From an uncultured Clostridia bacterium (GTDB taxonomy: Bacteria; Bacillota; Clostridia; UBA1381): a stretch of 64,000 bases of DNA. Position 1 is the first letter of the stretch, and each line of letters opens with the position of its first letter. A program made the translations under genes and the position numbers. Shown one piece after another: positions 1-11,900 of this stretch. The notes beneath the pieces are model-generated. The model was not told where the DNA came from. It did no database searches and was given only the letters and a program-made list of their open reading frames with translations. Location of the stretch: the NCBI GenBank assembly GCA_947624485.1, contig CANQKM010000006.1, forward strand, positions 121,811 to 185,810, given 5' to 3'.

Positions 1-3000
1 CAACGGTTACTGTTACGGACGCGAAGGCAGTAACTACATCTAGCGGCGTTCTTACGAGCAAACAGGTTCGCGCGAATAACTTTGTGACAGGTGAAGAATC
101 GTACTTTACATTCTCTTATACGATAACGTACAGAGACGGTGACGCGAGAGGCACATCGGGTGCGACAAATCCTGTATTTGTCACAATGTCAGGTAATACA
201 TGTGAAGCAACGCCAGAAGCTGCGGCGAATAATGTAAGCATTAACAACTATGAGATTCAGTGGACGGATGTAGAAACTAAATCAAGAAAGAGTACAGATG
301 CTTCAAGCAGCATAGACTGGAATGCTCTGCATACGGCACAACCCGGCGAAAGCCAGTCGAGTTACCTGCTCGGTAATGTAGTGGCTGATACGTACAAAGA
401 GGTTTCGCCTCCGACCGATGCGGGCAACAAGATTACGTCGGAGGTTAATCCGCACAAGCATGGTGATAAGCTTGACCTTACAGGCTTGACAATTAACGTA
501 ACATCAACAACTTACGGAGAATTAGAGTATAAGATTGCCGGTGAAGCGGGTGCGCAGTATTGGACGAGTGATGGTAGCAGTGAGGTTACACTGCCCGATG
601 GAATTGCGGTTCATATAGGAAATATTCCGATTACAACAAAGGCCGACCTTGAGAATCTTCAGGCGCACTATACCAATATGAACGGTAAGGACATCATCTT
701 GGAGGTAACAGGTCAACCCGCGAAAACATCGGCCAATAAGGTTGTAGTTAAGCAGGCAGAGCTTCATGTAACTGCTGACAATACCGAGTATGATAAGTAC
801 TACGACGGCAATGATAATGTTGTCAGCAGCTTTACGCTTACACCGACAGATACGGAGCTTGTGACATTTACAAAGAACAGCTATAAGGACCAAGTAACCG
901 TTACAGGTACCGCGAAGTATGCAAGCGCGGATGTTGCGGGTACGGCGGCTGCACCGACACAGCAGAATATTACATTCACCTTGACACCGGGCGGAGATGA
1001 TAAGGACAACTATATATTGGTTGCGCCCACAGACGTAAAGGGTAAAATCAATCCGCGTACGGTTGTTGTGAGCGAGTTCGGCGATAACGTAAAAGCGGAT
1101 GACGCGACATATAACGACACGTCTTCGGCAACCGGCGAGGTTGACAACATACCGGGTACAACAGGCAGTGTAAACGGTCAGTACACGTATACGGCGAAAT
1201 CCGAGGAAGGCGCATGGCCCATTGGTCTTGCCGCGCCTACGATTAAGGTTACATACGATTACGGCAGCCTTGTTTCAAACAGTATAGGCGAGGTAACGAT
1301 TGAGAAGTCAGGCACAGTAAATAGTGATCACTTCGATGTGGAGCTTAGCCACGCAACGAATAACTTTGTACTCGACACCACGGCTGTAACCGAGCTTAAG
1401 GGTAACGTTAAAGCCGCCGCGATAACGTCGCTTAATGTTACAAAGGGCAAGACAGATTATTACTACGGCGACAAGCTGACGGACGCAGATCTTGCCGACC
1501 TCGAAATCACGGTAAACGGTACCGACACGTTCAGCTATTTTGCAGGCGGCGAGGTAAATCCGAAGTTTGCGCACTACGGCTTAACTCTCGAGGTTAAGAA
1601 CGGCGACGGTACGACTGTAAGCGATCGCGATACCGATGTGCTTAAGAATGGTACGGCACAGGCGAAGATTACGGTTTCGGGCGGCGGACAGTCACAGGAT
1701 GTTGAGCTTACCGTTAGCAAGCGTAAGCTGGTTGTTAAGGCAAGCGGTGAAGTTACGAAGGAATACGACGGAAAAACGGATGCAAACTTAACAGATAAAC
1801 TTACAATAGCGCCTAAGGAGGAACAAGGCGACGCAAGCGACGGCTACGGTCTCGCGGATGCGGATGAGGCTCTTGCTACAACTGCCGGTGGTTACACAAC
1901 AGCGTTTAGTGTAACCGCGACAGAAGCAATGTACACTAAGGGCAGCGCACCTGTTAAGGACGCGTGGGTAAGCGGAGATTCGTATAATATTACCGCTAAC
2001 GTAACCCTTGGAACTACTACCGATATACCGACAGACCAGTACGAGCTTGAGCTTAAGGACGTTAAGGGTAAGATCACCCCGAAGCCGGTAACGCTTACGC
2101 CGGTATTGCAGTATACCTACTACATAAAGAACGAAGCGGAGACTATTACGAGTGAACAGAAGTACACAGCGGACGCATTTGTAAGCGGTGAGGAAGCGTA
2201 TTATAACTTTACCTATACCGTTAAGCTGTCGGCAGACACGCATAATACGGCAGGAGCCAAGTCAATCACCGCCGCGGCAGCTTTAGGTACAGGCGATGAT
2301 GCGTATAAGAGTACAACGGTTGACAGCAGTACCGCAGACGGATATGAGTGGGAAATCACGGCAACGAACGCGGAAACCTACCCGCTTACAAACTATACGT
2401 TTACAAGAGCGAATGCTTCGATAACCATCTCAAACAGAGAGTTTGATCATGCGTCAATAGTCGAAACAGACAGACATATGCAGAGGACGTATCGCTCCGG
2501 CGATGGTGTAAACTTTAAAGATCTTGAAGTAAGAGTTTACTATAAGAATGACACGACCTTCTATACCTCGTATGTATTCGGTACAGAAAGCTGGAACAAC
2601 AGCTTTGAGATTGTGAATACAGACGGCGATACAGTAGTAAGTAACGGAACTGTTCTTACAACAGCCGACGACGGTACAACGTATAAGGTAAAAATCGGTA
2701 CACGCTCCGGCGGCGAAGCTGTATATACGGATAATGCGACATCTCCGATAACCGTAACGGCAAATGAGCTCAAAGTAACGGCTGTTCAAAGCGGAACACC
2801 GTCGAGACCGTACAACGGCACGGCTGACGCGAGCATGTTTGTAAAGTACGAGTTTACCGAGGATGCGAAGGCTTTGATAGCAGGTAAGACCGTAACTATC
2901 GATAGCGATACCGCAGCGGAGGTATTCACGGATTCAAATCCGTCGTACGTGGGAGTTGATAAGCCGATAGGTATTACGGCGACCGACAGCTCGTTCACGC

Positions 3001-6000
3001 TCGGCGGCGCTGATGCGGCGCAGTACACCGTTAAGTGGGTTCCCCCGACAGGACTTAAGGGTACGATTGAAAAGCTCAATGTTACGATTCAGTCGCTCCC
3101 GCTTGTGAGAGCAGGTATGGACAGCGCGGCGACAAGCGGCGTCGAGGTTGAAGCTCCTTCCGCGTCGATAGGCGATGACGCAAAAACGTACGTTGTTCTT
3201 GATCCCGGTTCCACAATGCCCGAGGCGGATAAGCAACAGTTCAGCGCGACATGGACGGCTGTATTTACGCAGGAACAGATACAATCCGGTTCTACCGACG
3301 CAGACGCTCCCATGAATTTGACGTTCAAGAAGGACGGCGACGCTGATGTATATCCGGTTGTAAAAGACAAGAGCGGCAACACAGAGCTGTTTACGGAGAA
3401 CTACAACTTCACGTGGCCCGCTCCGCGCGGTATAGTTGTTCCGTCGGCTATCAGGATAAGCCATTCGGACTACACGCCTGTCACATCGGTACATGGTAAT
3501 GCGTTCAACCTTGACGGAATTAAATTTACCGTTGAATATAAGAACGATATCGACATGGCTAAGATATTTACATTCCGTCACAAGGACGGTAAGTGGCAGG
3601 TTGCCGCCGGTGAAGATGTTATGACGGATTCGTCGTTCAAGGATATAACCGACGACGACTTTGCGAATAAGTACGGCATACAGCTTCAGTGGAACGCGAC
3701 AAGCTCGACAGCAGAGTTGGTTCCGAGCGGCGCTGTAACCGGCTATGCAAACCGCGGTTTGTATAACGGTAAGCCGATTGTTATCATGGTTGCGAGCCAT
3801 AACGGCGACGGTAAGTATGAAATGGCTGCGACAAATACGGTAACAATCAATCCGCGTTACATTTACGCGTTTGTACGTAAGTATACGGACGGCACGAGCT
3901 CTACCCCTGTACAGCTTGATAAGGAGTATGACGGTACGCCGTACGCGGATCCGTCGGGACTGGAGTTCGAGTTCTATGACTTCACGACAAATAGTAATGC
4001 GGGTAATGATGCAGAAGACAACTCAGGATTTAACAAGTATACATCCCCGTTCGTCGGTGAGACGCTCGCGATAAAGAAACCCGCGAAGGGTGTACAGTCT
4101 GTGGGCGATCAGCTTAAAGCGGAGTATCTCGGCGGTGAAAATGCTTCTTATAAGAAAGCTGGCGACTCGTGGGTACAGTGCAATATTGACGGCAAGGATG
4201 TAAAGCGTGATGAAAACGGCCTCGTGGTTACGAAGAAAATTCAGCTTTCCAACCTGCACCTTGTAAACACTTACGACGGCAACTACGTTCTTGCCAACGC
4301 GGATTCGTGGCATCTTGACGCAGTAACCGGCGGCTTTGACAGGTATCATCCGACAGACACCAAGGGTGAAGTCAATACGGATAACCAAGTCGATGGTAAG
4401 ATAACTACGAAGAAGATGACTGTTACTGTAAACAGTGTGCCTTCGATAGCTAAGGACACAGGCGATACGACTGTAGACTTAACACCGTCGAATTACACCA
4501 TAACGGGCAGCGTTGCGGGAGATGTATTTAGCCAACTTAAGCTAACAGCCACGTATTCTGATGCAAGCAAGGTAGGCCCGCAGACAACGACAATCGATCA
4601 TAGCGGCGAGCAGGCGGATTACCCCGAGCTGGACTATGATATTACGTTTACGCCTACGAGCGTGACGGGTAATGTAAACGATAAGGGTGTTACGAAGCTT
4701 GAAATAACAGGTCCGACCAAGAAGGCGTATGTACACGGTGATACGCTTGACCTTAAGGGTACGGAAATAACCGTTACATACAGCGACAACACGTCTTACA
4801 AATACACCTATAACGGCACAAATACGGTGAGCCCGTGGCAGCTGCAGAAATATGCTGCCGGCGGCGCAGAAGACGGTGATCCCGAACTCGTTCCATCACC
4901 GCTTGACGTGACGCTCAGATGGCAGAACGGTACGGATTACGTTGACAGCAATGAAGTAATGATGTATAACGCTGCGGATAAGGGTTATACCGGTACCGAT
5001 CCGAAAACAGCGCATATACAGGTTTCATCGTCATTGGCAACGGAAGCCGGCGGTACGACATATGCTGATCCGGCTGTTTCGGAGGGTATAACCGTAGCGC
5101 GCAGACCTCTCGGTCTGTCGGTAACGGGTACTGTCACAAAGGTATATGACGGAACCAACAGATTGCCAACCGATACCACCGGTCTGACTATTAAGGTGGT
5201 TAATCCAGACAAGACTGACTTGCCCACGACACTGTCGGTAAGCTATGATATGGAGTCCGCAAAGGAGAATATGCTGGAGATGCGGTCAACCGGCGGAGAA
5301 CCCAATTCGTATGTAAACGACACCGCCAGCCCCAAGAGCATTTATATTGGATCAAGTGCGGATAATATCAGAAGGTATATCAAAGTCGGCGCGGGAGACG
5401 ACCTAAGCTCATACACAGGTCCGGCTACATCATCCGGCGGCGCTATAACCAATACCGCAGCGGGTAATATTACGAAGCGTCCGATAACGATTAAGGCGAA
5501 CACTCTGCCGACGCTCGATTTGAACACCGCGACGCTCGATTCGACAGATCCGAACAAGTATACCGTAGATCTTGACGTCGATCAGGGACACTTCACCATT
5601 GAAGGTCCGTCCGACGGCATCGGAATTATGACATACGATGATCATAAAGAGGCAAAGGCTGAATGGAGCATAACATATGATTTGACGGGTAAAGACCGCA
5701 ACAGTGTGGAGAGCGCTCCGATAACGTTCAGCGACGGTACGCTCGCGGCGAACGGTGCGGAAAATGATACGCTTGTTGTGGGCAACTATGAGCCTACATG
5801 GGATGAAAACCATATAACAACGGCTTCCGTAACGCCGCTTGCGGCAGCGAAGGGTATTACGGCAACACCGCCCTCAAAGAGCGAGTATAAGCACGGCGAA
5901 ACGCTTGACCTTACGGATATGACCGTAACGGTTACAAAGGGCGATGAAACAACGGAAACATATACGTACACCGCAGAAGGCTGGAAGAAGGAAGGCACGG

Positions 6001-8807
6001 TAGTTCCCGATGCTGATCTTCCGTTCGAGCTGTACTGGAGTGCGGGAACGGATGAAGCTGAGGATCCCGCAAATAAGGCGGCGCAGGATGACGTTCTGTC
6101 TCTTACCGATCCGAAGAACGACGCGGATGATGCCGCGGACGGCAGCGGTAAGGACTTCCATATCTCCGTAAAGGCGAAGTCCAATAACGCGGTTCATGAC
6201 GAGGTAGACATTACGGTTAAGCCTAAGACTGTTACTGTGACCGTAAGCGGTACAGTGGAGCAGGAGTATCAGGGTAAAAACCATACTGCGGTAGATAATG
6301 TCGCGTCACTTGCTTTCGCCGTTCCTGAAGTGGCAACATTTAAGGTGGGAACTGACGATATAGTAATCGGCGAAGCATCGGTTAAGGCTGCGTCGTTCGC
6401 GGACGGCAACGCCGGTTCGGGCAAGCCGATTACGGTGACGGCTGCTTATGAACTCACCGGTGCGGATAAGGACAATTACAATATTGTCTACACTAACAGC
6501 GCTACGGGTACGATTACGAAAAAGGCTATTACCGTTACCGCCAATAGCGTTCCGTCGATTGGCAGAAATGCGGCAAATCCGACGGTTACGATTTCCGATT
6601 CCGATTACAAGATTACCGCAAATAACGCGCCGTTCACGTTCTATACCGAGGACAATGTTCAGGTTGTATTTACCGGTACATATCCGACGCCGCTCACCCC
6701 GGGCGAGCAGACGGTTACTCTCAACGGTTCGCTGACGGGAACAGAAAGCGAAAACTACGCTCCTGAATTTAAGCCTACGACTATGCAGGGTATGGTTAAT
6801 GACAGAACGGTTGAGTCGATAGAGATAAACAGCCAGCCCACGTATACCGAAGATCAGAGTGTTCCGGAGGGTACGCAGGTTGATCCGCTTGAAGGTCTTG
6901 AAATTACAGTTAAGTATAATGACGGTACGGTGGAACATCATAAGAGAGAGAACGGTCAGTGGAAGACAGACGGCGATTATACCGTTCCGGAGGATGTGAC
7001 CTTCACATGGAATAAAGATGAAAACGGCGGAGAGACAATCGATCCTACCGACACGGTAACCGTTGAGAAGAACAAGAATAACGATGTAACCATTGAGAAG
7101 GACGGAGTCGAGGAAAAAACAAACGGAGTTACGGCTACCGACTCGACAAGAACGTATACCATTACCAAGAAGGCGACGCCTGCCGAGGGCGGAAGTGTTA
7201 ACGCTCCCGCGGACGCTGAGGCAGGTACCCAGGTAGCGGTAAGCGGCAGTCTGAACCAGGGATATGAGGTTGAAAGCGTGACGGTTACAAAGACCGCCGA
7301 CGGTTCTCAGATAGAGGTTCAGGACGGCAAGTTTACCATGCCTTCCGAGGATGTTACGGTCGAGGTTAAGTTTAAGCTTAAGGACTATCGTATAGACAAG
7401 AACGCTTCAAATGCGACCGTCACGGTTGACGGCAACAAGACAACCGCGAAGATGGGCGACACGGTATCATTCTCCGTATCCGCAAACAGCGGATATACGC
7501 TCGGTACGGTTACCGTCACGACGAAGGTTAACGGAGTTGACACGGCGGTTCCCACGCAGTATGAAAACGGTAAGTACACATTTACCATGCCCGCAGGCGA
7601 CGTTACGATCAACGCGCCCGCGTCCAAGAGCAGCACAACAAGCAGCGGCGGAGGCGGTGGCGGCGGAGGCAATTCGCTGATCATCTACTACGAGCTTGAG
7701 GACGGTAAGAAGGGCGAAATCGTTCCTTCAAAGATCGAAGTTCCGCTCGGTACAGATCCTACCGACCTTATGGCAGAGATAAAGTATAAGCTCAATGATA
7801 TGACGGTTACCTGGTCGTCCGACAACGAAAAGGTTGCGACTGTAGACGAAAACGGTGTTGTAACATATGTCGGCGAAGGTCAGGCAACGATTACGGCTGT
7901 TTCAAATCAGAATAAGCAGCTTAAGGATACGGTTAAGGTAACGGTAACGAAGGGTACGGCAGCCGCTACGCCGACGCCGGCACCGTCGCCCACGCCGACG
8001 CCCGATTACGAGAACAATAAGACGGATTCGCTTATAACGGGCGAGATGCTTAATCCGTATATCGTGGGTTACGACGATTACGTATTCGGTCCGGAGCTTC
8101 CGATAAGCCGTGAAGAGCTTTCGGCAATCTTCGCAAGACTTATTGCTAACAGTATCTATATGGATAAGGAGTACGATACGTCCTTCCCCGACGTACCCGA
8201 AACATGGTCAAAGACCTATATCGGTTACCTCGAAGGCTTCAACGTTGTAACAGGCTACGAGGACGGCACATTCCGCCCGCACAACTACATCACGAGAGCG
8301 GAAATGGCTGTTATGATGGCTAAGGCGGAGGGATATGACATCTCGGGTACAATGGACGCAAGCGAGCTTGACTTCCCCGATGTGGATCAGGGTTACAGCA
8401 CATGGGCTGTTAAGGCTATAAAGATCCTTACGGATAAGGGTATTATGCAGGGTTACACGGACGGCACGTTCAGGCCCGGACAGCCTATAACGAGAGCTGA
8501 AACGGTTGCGACCGTAAACAGAGTTCTGGCTGATATGGAGGTTGCGGATATAGAGATACTTCCGTCAGACGTAACGGACGCTCACTGGGCATATAACGAC
8601 ATAGTATTTGCGATGAACCACAGAGTATTAAAGGACGCTGCGGCTGATCCGAATAAGTTTATATGGTCGGAGCAGTTCGACGAAAATATGGTAAAGACAA
8701 ACGGAAAGACTGCGGGTACGGCAAACGATACGCCGTCGGAGGATAACACCTCCGACGGCGGCGCCGATGCGCCGTCGGACTCCGGTCAAGCCGGAACAAC
8801 GGAATAA
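1..8807 (+). CDS. Giant SLH-anchored surface protein with YDG/Ig-like repeats, 5' partial
   Basis: The reading frame is open from nt 3, so the gene begins upstream of the window; at least 2,934 codons are present. From nt 457 to about 6,900, two domain types alternate. Ig-like (Big_3-type) units carry HGD-LDL-G motifs near nt 457, 1465, 2490, 3493, 4735, 5893 and 6850. YDG/MBG-type units carry K-YDG motifs near nt 796, 1759, 2800, 3920, 5140 and 6262. The period is about 1.0-1.2 kb. InlB-B/divergent-repeat-like segments follow (nt 7150-7620), then a Gly-rich linker (nt 7645-7670), a Big_2 domain with VTWSSDNEKVATVD (nt 7730-7950), a Pro-Thr linker and three SLH repeats (nt 8040-8700). SLH domains bind pyruvylated wall polysaccharide, so this is very likely a cell-surface rod or adhesin. 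No catalytic domain is visible. The next gene has the same domain logic, which suggests ancestral duplication. Confidence 0.93.
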   Translation, partial: TVTVTDAKAVTTSSGVLTSKQVRANNFVTGEESYFTFSYTITYRDGDARGTSGATNPVFVTMSGNTCEATPEAAANNVSINNYEIQWTDVETKSRKSTDASSSIDWNALHTAQPGESQSSYLLGNVVADTYKEVSPPTDAGNKITSEVNPHKHGDKLDLTGLTINVTSTTYGELEYKIAGEAGAQYWTSDGSSEVTLPDGIAVHIGNIPITTKADLENLQAHYTNMNGKDIILEVTGQPAKTSANKVVVKQAELHVTADNTEYDKYYDGNDNVVSSFTLTPTDTELVTFTKNSYKDQVTVTGTAKYASADVAGTAAAPTQQNITFTLTPGGDDKDNYILVAPTDVKGKINPRTVVVSEFGDNVKADDATYNDTSSATGEVDNIPGTTGSVNGQYTYTAKSEEGAWPIGLAAPTIKVTYDYGSLVSNSIGEVTIEKSGTVNSDHFDVELSHATNNFVLDTTAVTELKGNVKAAAITSLNVTKGKTDYYYGDKLTDADLADLEITVNGTDTFSYFAGGEVNPKFAHYGLTLEVKNGDGTTVSDRDTDVLKNGTAQAKITVSGGGQSQDVELTVSKRKLVVKASGEVTKEYDGKTDANLTDKLTIAPKEEQGDASDGYGLADADEALATTAGGYTTAFSVTATEAMYTKGSAPVKDAWVSGDSYNITANVTLGTTTDIPTDQYELELKDVKGKITPKPVTLTPVLQYTYYIKNEAETITSEQKYTADAFVSGEEAYYNFTYTVKLSADTHNTAGAKSITAAAALGTGDDAYKSTTVDSSTADGYEWEITATNAETYPLTNYTFTRANASITISNREFDHASIVETDRHMQRTYRSGDGVNFKDLEVRVYYKNDTTFYTSYVFGTESWNNSFEIVNTDGDTVVSNGTVLTTADDGTTYKVKIGTRSGGEAVYTDNATSPITVTANELKVTAVQSGTPSRPYNGTADASMFVKYEFTEDAKALIAGKTVTIDSDTAAEVFTDSNPSYVGVDKPIGITATDSSFTLGGADAAQYTVKWVPPTGLKGTIEKLNVTIQSLPLVRAGMDSAATSGVEVEAPSASIGDDAKTYVVLDPGSTMPEADKQQFSATWTAVFTQEQIQSGSTDADAPMNLTFKKDGDADVYPVVKDKSGNTELFTENYNFTWPAPRGIVVPSAIRISHSDYTPVTSVHGNAFNLDGIKFTVEYKNDIDMAKIFTFRHKDGKWQVAAGEDVMTDSSFKDITDDDFANKYGIQLQWNATSSTAELVPSGAVTGYANRGLYNGKPIVIMVASHNGDGKYEMAATNTVTINPRYIYAFVRKYTDGTSSTPVQLDKEYDGTPYADPSGLEFEFYDFTTNSNAGNDAEDNSGFNKYTSPFVGETLAIKKPAKGVQSVGDQLKAEYLGGENASYKKAGDSWVQCNIDGKDVKRDENGLVVTKKIQLSNLHLVNTYDGNYVLANADSWHLDAVTGGFDRYHPTDTKGEVNTDNQVDGKITTKKMTVTVNSVPSIAKDTGDTTVDLTPSNYTITGSVAGDVFSQLKLTATYSDASKVGPQTTTIDHSGEQADYPELDYDITFTPTSVTGNVNDKGVTKLEITGPTKKAYVHGDTLDLKGTEITVTYSDNTSYKYTYNGTNTVSPWQLQKYAAGGAEDGDPELVPSPLDVTLRWQNGTDYVDSNEVMMYNAADKGYTGTDPKTAHIQVSSSLATEAGGTTYADPAVSEGITVARRPLGLSVTGTVTKVYDGTNRLPTDTTGLTIKVVNPDKTDLPTTLSVSYDMESAKENMLEMRSTGGEPNSYVNDTASPKSIYIGSSADNIRRYIKVGAGDDLSSYTGPATSSGGAITNTAAGNITKRPITIKANTLPTLDLNTATLDSTDPNKYTVDLDVDQGHFTIEGPSDGIGIMTYDDHKEAKAEWSITYDLTGKDRNSVESAPITFSDGTLAANGAENDTLVVGNYEPTWDENHITTASVTPLAAAKGITATPPSKSEYKHGETLDLTDMTVTVTKGDETTETYTYTAEGWKKEGTVVPDADLPFELYWSAGTDEAEDPANKAAQDDVLSLTDPKNDADDAADGSGKDFHISVKAKSNNAVHDEVDITVKPKTVTVTVSGTVEQEYQGKNHTAVDNVASLAFAVPEVATFKVGTDDIVIGEASVKAASFADGNAGSGKPITVTAAYELTGADKDNYNIVYTNSATGTITKKAITVTANSVPSIGRNAANPTVTISDSDYKITANNAPFTFYTEDNVQVVFTGTYPTPLTPGEQTVTLNGSLTGTESENYAPEFKPTTMQGMVNDRTVESIEINSQPTYTEDQSVPEGTQVDPLEGLEITVKYNDGTVEHHKRENGQWKTDGDYTVPEDVTFTWNKDENGGETIDPTDTVTVEKNKNNDVTIEKDGVEEKTNGVTATDSTRTYTITKKATPAEGGSVNAPADAEAGTQVAVSGSLNQGYEVESVTVTKTADGSQIEVQDGKFTMPSEDVTVEVKFKLKDYRIDKNASNATVTVDGNKTTAKMGDTVSFSVSANSGYTLGTVTVTTKVNGVDTAVPTQYENGKYTFTMPAGDVTINAPASKSSTTSSGGGGGGGGNSLIIYYELEDGKKGEIVPSKIEVPLGTDPTDLMAEIKYKLNDMTVTWSSDNEKVATVDENGVVTYVGEGQATITAVSNQNKQLKDTVKVTVTKGTAAATPTPAPSPTPTPDYENNKTDSLITGEMLNPYIVGYDDYVFGPELPISREELSAIFARLIANSIYMDKEYDTSFPDVPETWSKTYIGYLEGFNVVTGYEDGTFRPHNYITRAEMAVMMAKAEGYDISGTMDASELDFPDVDQGYSTWAVKAIKILTDKGIMQGYTDGTFRPGQPITRAETVATVNRVLADMEVADIEILPSDVTDAHWAYNDIVFAMNHRVLKDAAADPNKFIWSEQFDENMVKTNGKTAGTANDTPSEDNTSDGGADAPSDSGQAGTTE

Positions 8808-8830
8808 AAACAGAATAAGGAAGTAGTAAC

Positions 8831-8852
8831 GAGGCGGCGCAGTCCGCCGCCT
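8831..8852 (+). terminator. Hairpin downstream of giant gene 1
   Basis: A GAGGCGGC / GCCGCCTC stem (8 bp, 7-nt loop) is followed by CGTTATTACATTTTT, so the T tract is imperfect. It lies 23 nt after the stop codon. It is probably an intrinsic terminator separating the two giant genes; leaky read-through is possible. Confidence 0.55.
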
Positions 8853-8937
8853 CCGTTATTACATTTTTAAGACATACAACGAAAGTGATGTATATTTTAA
8901 AAATGCAATAACAAAACCTTAAAGGGGATGAGTTGTC

Positions 8938-11900
8938 ATGAAACGTGTTAAAATCTTAAAAAGATTGATGCTGTTCATCCTGTGCATTGCAACAGCGGCG
9001 CAATGCGGTTTTGTTATGCCTGTTTTTGCGGCGGGAGAAACGTACGACCTGTTCGTACACTATATGACGGGCGAATTTACAATAGGCAGTTATACTCATT
9101 CCGGCATAAGAAGCGTGGAGCATCCCGTGATAGTGCCGCCGTTTGACGGGGATAATACAGCGGAAAATCTTAAAAACCAGATGATAAACAATGCGAATTT
9201 CGGAGCGATAGGAATTGGCGAGACTCCGAATATACCCGCACCGTACAGAGTACTCGGCTACACATTCGAGGGTTGGTATTATAACTTGGACTTCAGCGCC
9301 TCAGATCCGTACAGAAACGCAACGCAGTATACCGGCGGAGCAATTACCGAGGAAATGGTGGATACATTAGGTGATATACAATTGTACGCGAAGTGGGGAT
9401 CGTACCATTCGGCTGATATTACTTCGGGTTCGGTAAAGTTTACAATGCAGAACGATAACGGCGATTTTATAAACGATCCCGTTATATGGACGGACGAGGA
9501 CGGCAAAAACGGAACGGAAGAATTTAAGCTTGAAGACGGCAAAGAGAATGACGACGGTACTGTAGTAGATTATTACGGCTATGTTTACGGCGACGTGTCG
9601 AAAATTAAAATGGAGTTTGAGCAGTACGATCCCGGCCGTGTGGAAATTGTGGAGTATACCGATCCGGAGATGCAGGATGAAGACCATAGGATTGTAAGCT
9701 ACGAAAATCAGGCGACAACAACGGTGCATTTTAATAATGATGAGGAAAATATTACCGCGCAGGATATAAAGCTTTCCGATCTCGGCAAGGATTACAATGC
9801 GTACATCGGCTATACAACCGACGACAGTGAAGCAGGCGGTGAGCTGCTGCCGCTTGAAAATGCGGGAGAGCTTGTAACCGGAGTAAACATAACAACAGCC
9901 GATTACATGACGTTGAACAAAACGCAGGATTATACCGAAGCTGCGGACGAGTCTCTGCCGGAGGAAAACACGATTGAAGTATTGGTTACGATGCCGGAAC
10001 ACGACGATCCGTTGACAGGTCAGAAGCATCAGGTAAAGCGTACATACCGTTTCCATATAAAGCGCCTCGATATGGAGCTTAAGCCGGAATACGGCAATAC
10101 CCCGTACGGCAGAATAATGGAAACCATGAAAACAAATCCTGACGAGGCGAAGACGCAGGAAACATATTTCCATGAGCATGACCATACCTACAGCGGCTAC
10201 AAATATAACATTGACGCGTGGAACATATACGGATTGAACGGCAAAAATGTACCCGTAGGCTCAACGCCGGGGGAAAACGAGTTTATAAATTACGACGAGG
10301 ACGAAACGGCTATAGTAGTAACCGAGGGCGAAAAGTTTAAAGACCCCGGTGTTTTGCTGTACAAAAACGGTGAACCGGTTAAAGCTGATAACATAACCAG
10401 AACAATACACTATACCACTGTAGATTCTCTGCGCTACGGTATATGGGACAGCCCCGAAAATAATCCGCAGGATAAACCTGATATATCAACAATAACTTCC
10501 GTTACGGAAGAAACCGAATCCGGCGATGATGCTGTTGTCAGCATTTTAAAAGATGAAAAATATGTTAAACCCGGTATTTATACGATCGACTATGAGTATA
10601 CGCCCGAAGGTCTGAATATTCCGATAAGAGCGCACCGTAGTATGATTGTTATTCCCAGGCAGGACAGCAAAATGCCGTATCATTTTGATATTAACATGGA
10701 CAACTATATTAACGCGCTCGATTTGCTCATCTATGACAGGCTGCCCGAGAAGGACCACAGCATAATAGAAAATGTGTTCCTTTACAGAGTGTTTGACGTG
10801 GATTATAACGGCACTGTTGACGAAACGGACAAAGATCACGTTATGAAGGAAAGTATCATAAAGTCGAACATTTATCCGTCTCTTGCCGTAACCGAGGAGG
10901 AAGCTTCGTCGGGTAAAGAGTATACAGTCCCGGAACTCGATACCGGAAAGACTCAGCTCTATATGGATTTTCTCGGCACGGACGCAAGCGCGCTTGCCGA
11001 TATGACGCCGAAAGAAGCGTCGGAAATTGAAAAAACACCGCTTAAAAAGGGCGACGTGTTTTATATCGGCTACCGCTTTGATAATGTCGCCAATCTGACA
11101 AATAGTGAGATAGAAGCGCTGCTCCATGAAATAGTTATTTCGACAAGCTTCGACACGAGATACCTGCAGCTTGAAAGATTAAATTCGGAAAGCCTTTCGG
11201 AGTTTCTCAAAACGGCGAATCCAAAACTATTTAAGGACGGTAAAAATCTGTTCAACATTACGATGACGAGTATTCCGTATTATACCGATAAATCGACAGC
11301 GTTTGTAAAGTGGAACAATATAGGCGATGCGGAAAAAGATCCGACCAATATAGCGGGTTACAATCCGAATACGGCAGGCACTACCTCCTCCGTTACAACG
11401 ACGCGTATTGAAATGTTCCTAAACCATGACGATGACCATGACGCAGCGGATACGTACGAGCTGAAGGACAACGAATATCTGCTCAAGCTCCCCGTACGAG
11501 TTGTAAACATTCCGCCGCAGGGAGAAAGGTACACAAAATATGGCGACACTTCGATTGAGAGAAAGACAATATCCGCGAAGCTCGGCGCGAATTGTCTGAA
11601 CTTTGCGTTCGGAAATATCTACGGATATATGTGGGATATGGACAGGGCGCTCAATACAAGCGTAACCGAAAATCTGCTCGACAAGCTTCAGTACATGGGC
11701 GATATTACTCCCGTGTTTGACAAAGAGGGCGAACCGCAGATAATCGAGATGGAGTATAAGGAATTCGGAGCACATTCTGTGGAGCAGGGTATTTTTGAGG
11801 GCGATTTGCCGGCCGGTATTACTTATTCGGCAGGTCACCTTTACGGCACACCCGAAAAGGCGGGCGAGTATGAGTTTTACATAAACGGCGTGCGCTATAA

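Noticed and set aside
522..8600. Many minus-strand frames of 60-290 codons antisense to giant gene 1 (e.g. 2934-3800)
   Set aside because: They lack ribosome binding sites, are rich in Arg/Cys/Val/Tyr as expected from the complement of Thr/Asp/Gly-rich coding sequence, and match no family; the plus frame is clearly coding.
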